In this document: piece after piece, positions 62,488-64,000 of the stretch
Layout of the letters: every line of letters begins with the position of its first letter
Numbering within the stretch: the stretch's first letter is position 1
DNA from: CAZWSX01 sp964636985
GTDB lineage: Bacteria > Planctomycetota > Planctomycetia > Pirellulales > Pirellulaceae
Length of the DNA stretch: 64,000 nt
Assembly (NCBI GenBank): GCA_964636985.1
Contig: CAZWSX010000016.1
Span: 1 to 64,000, forward strand
Reading direction: 5' to 3'
Made by a program: the position numbers and the translations under genes
Notes under the pieces: model-generated
The model's input: the letters and a program-made list of their open reading frames with translations, nothing else
What the model was told of the DNA's origin: nothing
Databases searched by the model: none

Positions 62488-63732
62488 ATGCGCTGGTTGT
62501 TTGCACTAGTGATGGTGATCGTTCTGTCGTCGATGGCGACTGCTCAGGAATGGACTCGGTTCCGCGGACCTAACGGTTTGGGGATCAACGACAAGGTTTC
62601 TATCCCGGCCGCCTGGGGCGAAAAGGAGGTCTCTTGGAAAGTGGAATTGCCAGGCGAGGGGCACTCCTCGCCGGTGCTCTGGGGCGACAAGCTTTTCATC
62701 CTGAGCGGCAATCGCCAAACAGCCGAGCGCTTTATCTCGTGTCTCTCGGCCGCCGATGGAAAACAGATTTGGCAAAAGAGCGTCGCCTGCAATCAGCATC
62801 CGCTCCACAGCAAAAGCAGCTATGCCAACACGACCTGCGCGGTCGAAGCGGATCGCGTCTACGCCGCTTTCGGATCGTTGGACGCAACCTATCTAATCGC
62901 CTTCGATCACGCCGGTGAGCAGATTTGGAAGATTGATATCGGCGGCTGGGTAGGACAACACGGCTTCGGCACTTCGCCCATGATCGTGGGTGATGTCGTC
63001 GTGATCACCAGTTCGCAGGAGGATCAAAAGCGTGAGAACTCCGCTGCACCGAACGAAAGTTTTGTCATCGGCGTGAACAAGAAGACGGGTGCGATTCTCT
63101 GGAAGACGCCACGCAAGATCGATACCACGTCGTACTCCGTGCCGTGCTTGCGAAAGGGGCCCGGAGGCGACGAACTGGTGATGTGCACGACGGCCGAAGG
63201 TTTCTTTGCGCTCAATCCGCTGGATGGGAAAGAGATCTGGTCGACGGACCCCGTCTTCGATAAGCGGACGGTCAGTTCTCCGTTGCTCCTCAACGATATG
63301 CTCTTCGGCACATGCGGCTCCGGTGGCGGAGGCAACTACGTCGTCGCGCTGAAGTTTGAACCTGCTCCCAAGATGCAGTACGAAGTTCGCAAAGAAGCCC
63401 CCTACGTGCCGACGCCGGCGATCAAGGACGACTTGATGTTCCTGTGGGGCGATGGTGGCGTGGTGACCTGCATCGAGTGGAGCACCGGCAAACAAGTCTG
63501 GCAGCGACGGGTAGGCGGTAAGTATTCGAGTTCGCCCGTCGTCGACAAAGACAAAGTCTTCTGTGCCGACGAAGATGGAAACGTGGTCGTACTCGCTGCC
63601 GATCGTCAGTACAAACTGCTGGCCAAGAACGAGCTAGGCGAGCTGTGCTACAGCACGCCGGCCATTGCCCAAGGGCAAATGTTCGTGCGCACGCTGAACC
63701 ACCTCGTGGCCATTCGCGGCGAGCAACAATAA
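62488..63732 (+). CDS. exported PQQ-type beta-propeller protein
   Basis: A protein of 414 aa. A signal peptide (1-~20, ending MATAQE) is followed by WTRFRGPNGLG, a starter often seen in planctomycete propellers, and several PQQ-like blades with the A-x-D/N-x-x-T-G-K-x-x-W pattern (DGKQIWQK, GAILWKT, DGKEIWST, GKQVWQR). It probably lies in the periplasm or at the surface. No enzyme motif is sure; such proteins act as dehydrogenases or as scaffolds of the BamB type. The start codon ATG follows GAGGACC. Confidence 0.85.
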   Translation: MRWLFALVMVIVLSSMATAQEWTRFRGPNGLGINDKVSIPAAWGEKEVSWKVELPGEGHSSPVLWGDKLFILSGNRQTAERFISCLSAADGKQIWQKSVACNQHPLHSKSSYANTTCAVEADRVYAAFGSLDATYLIAFDHAGEQIWKIDIGGWVGQHGFGTSPMIVGDVVVITSSQEDQKRENSAAPNESFVIGVNKKTGAILWKTPRKIDTTSYSVPCLRKGPGGDELVMCTTAEGFFALNPLDGKEIWSTDPVFDKRTVSSPLLLNDMLFGTCGSGGGGNYVVALKFEPAPKMQYEVRKEAPYVPTPAIKDDLMFLWGDGGVVTCIEWSTGKQVWQRRVGGKYSSSPVVDKDKVFCADEDGNVVVLAADRQYKLLAKNELGELCYSTPAIAQGQMFVRTLNHLVAIRGEQQ

Positions 63733-63744
63733 CACGCTTCGCGG

Positions 63745-64000
63745 CTAGGCCTTCGCCGAATTGCGGACCTTCTTCGCCGAGACAATCCACGACCCGACTT
63801 CCGCCAGGTCGGGTTTCTTGCTGCTGCGAAGGATTCGCTGACCGGCCGCGGTTTGGCAGAACTCGTCGACCATTTCGAACAGGTCGCGGGCATTAGCGCG
63901 GGCGAGTTCTTCGCCGTTGCGAATCCCAATTCCCGTGAGAATCTGCGCATCGTGCCCGCGCAAATTAGGCACGTCGCACATCAGCGACGCCTGATCTTGC
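63745..64000 (-). CDS. C-terminal part of a helix-hairpin-helix-type protein (5' end outside the window)
   Basis: The frame is open through the window edge, so only the last ~85 residues are present. They show ILTGIGIRNGEELARANARD, which has the L-x-G-I-G-x-x-x-A pattern of helix-hairpin-helix or DUF4332-type repeats, then FCQTAAGQRILRSSKKP. A nucleic-acid- or partner-binding role is possible. It is tail-to-tail with the propeller gene, 12 bases between. Confidence 0.6.
   Translation of the reverse strand, partial: QDQASLMCDVPNLRGHDAQILTGIGIRNGEELARANARDLFEMVDEFCQTAAGQRILRSSKKPDLAEVGSWIVSAKKVRNSAKA

Overview
The window looks like a chromosomal segment of a planctomycete, most likely of the Pirellulales group. 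This is an inference from gene content and base composition, not from a marker gene. Supporting points are: Gram-negative envelope genes (lpxA, a TolC-like porin) beside an ATP-dependent ClpC; a secreted EF-hand protein and a secreted PQQ-type propeller; the ThiD2-ThiE fusion; many lone genes on both strands with small operons; and several families of short palindromic intergenic repeats. No rRNA, tRNA, phage, transposase or CRISPR array was found.

Layout. 0-9 kb: alpha/beta hydrolase, 4-TM protein, clpC with terminator, a membrane-TPR protein, ThiD2-ThiE, a membrane-anchored TlpA-like thioredoxin, a CYTH protein and a secreted EF-hand protein. 9-20 kb: ABC-F ATPase, secreted hydrolase, a fused tRNA hydroxylase/pseudouridine synthase, fused MFS-spermidine-synthase-like protein, HAD phosphatase, MFS transporter, a double-TRASH secreted protein and a cytochrome c'-like protein. 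20-23.4 kb: accC-accB (minus strand) and a LuxR-type regulator. 23.4-30.5 kb: a compact six-gene minus-strand exopolysaccharide operon (deacetylase, flippase, Wzy-like ligase/polymerase, two GT2 enzymes, GNAT/FemAB-like enzyme). 30.6-38.5 kb: hydrolase, TolC-like protein, transglutaminase-like protein, TPR protein, lpxA and a secreted helical-repeat protein. 38.5-42.5 kb: argB-argD-argF-rph (minus strand). 43-49 kb: a GlmU-like uridyltransferase without its acetyltransferase half, prs, a leucine-rich-repeat-like protein, an FkbM methyltransferase, bioB and a PSP1/RicT-like protein with a cysteine-rich tail. 49-57 kb: an HTH-EIIA protein with a partner of unknown function, divergent from two adjacent Mur-ligase-like genes with eroded active-site motifs, then pfk and pckA. 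57-64 kb: ferredoxin, 3-hydroxyacyl-CoA dehydrogenase, a soluble FlhA-C-like protein, a methyltransferase, a NagA-like deacetylase, a PQQ propeller and the end of a helix-hairpin-helix-type protein.

How the parts work together: most genes are housekeeping (amino-acid, thiamine, biotin/fatty-acid, nucleotide and central carbon metabolism) mixed with envelope and surface-polysaccharide functions. GlmU-like, lpxA, the nagA-like gene and the Mur-like pair all touch amino-sugar or cell-wall chemistry. The two loci most worth testing as undescribed systems are the degenerate MurE-like/MurF-like pair with its divergent HTH-EIIA regulator (49.0-53.7 kb), and the soluble FlhA-C-like protein with an apparent small beta-barrel N-terminal domain (58.8-60.4 kb), which lies in a window with no other type III secretion gene.
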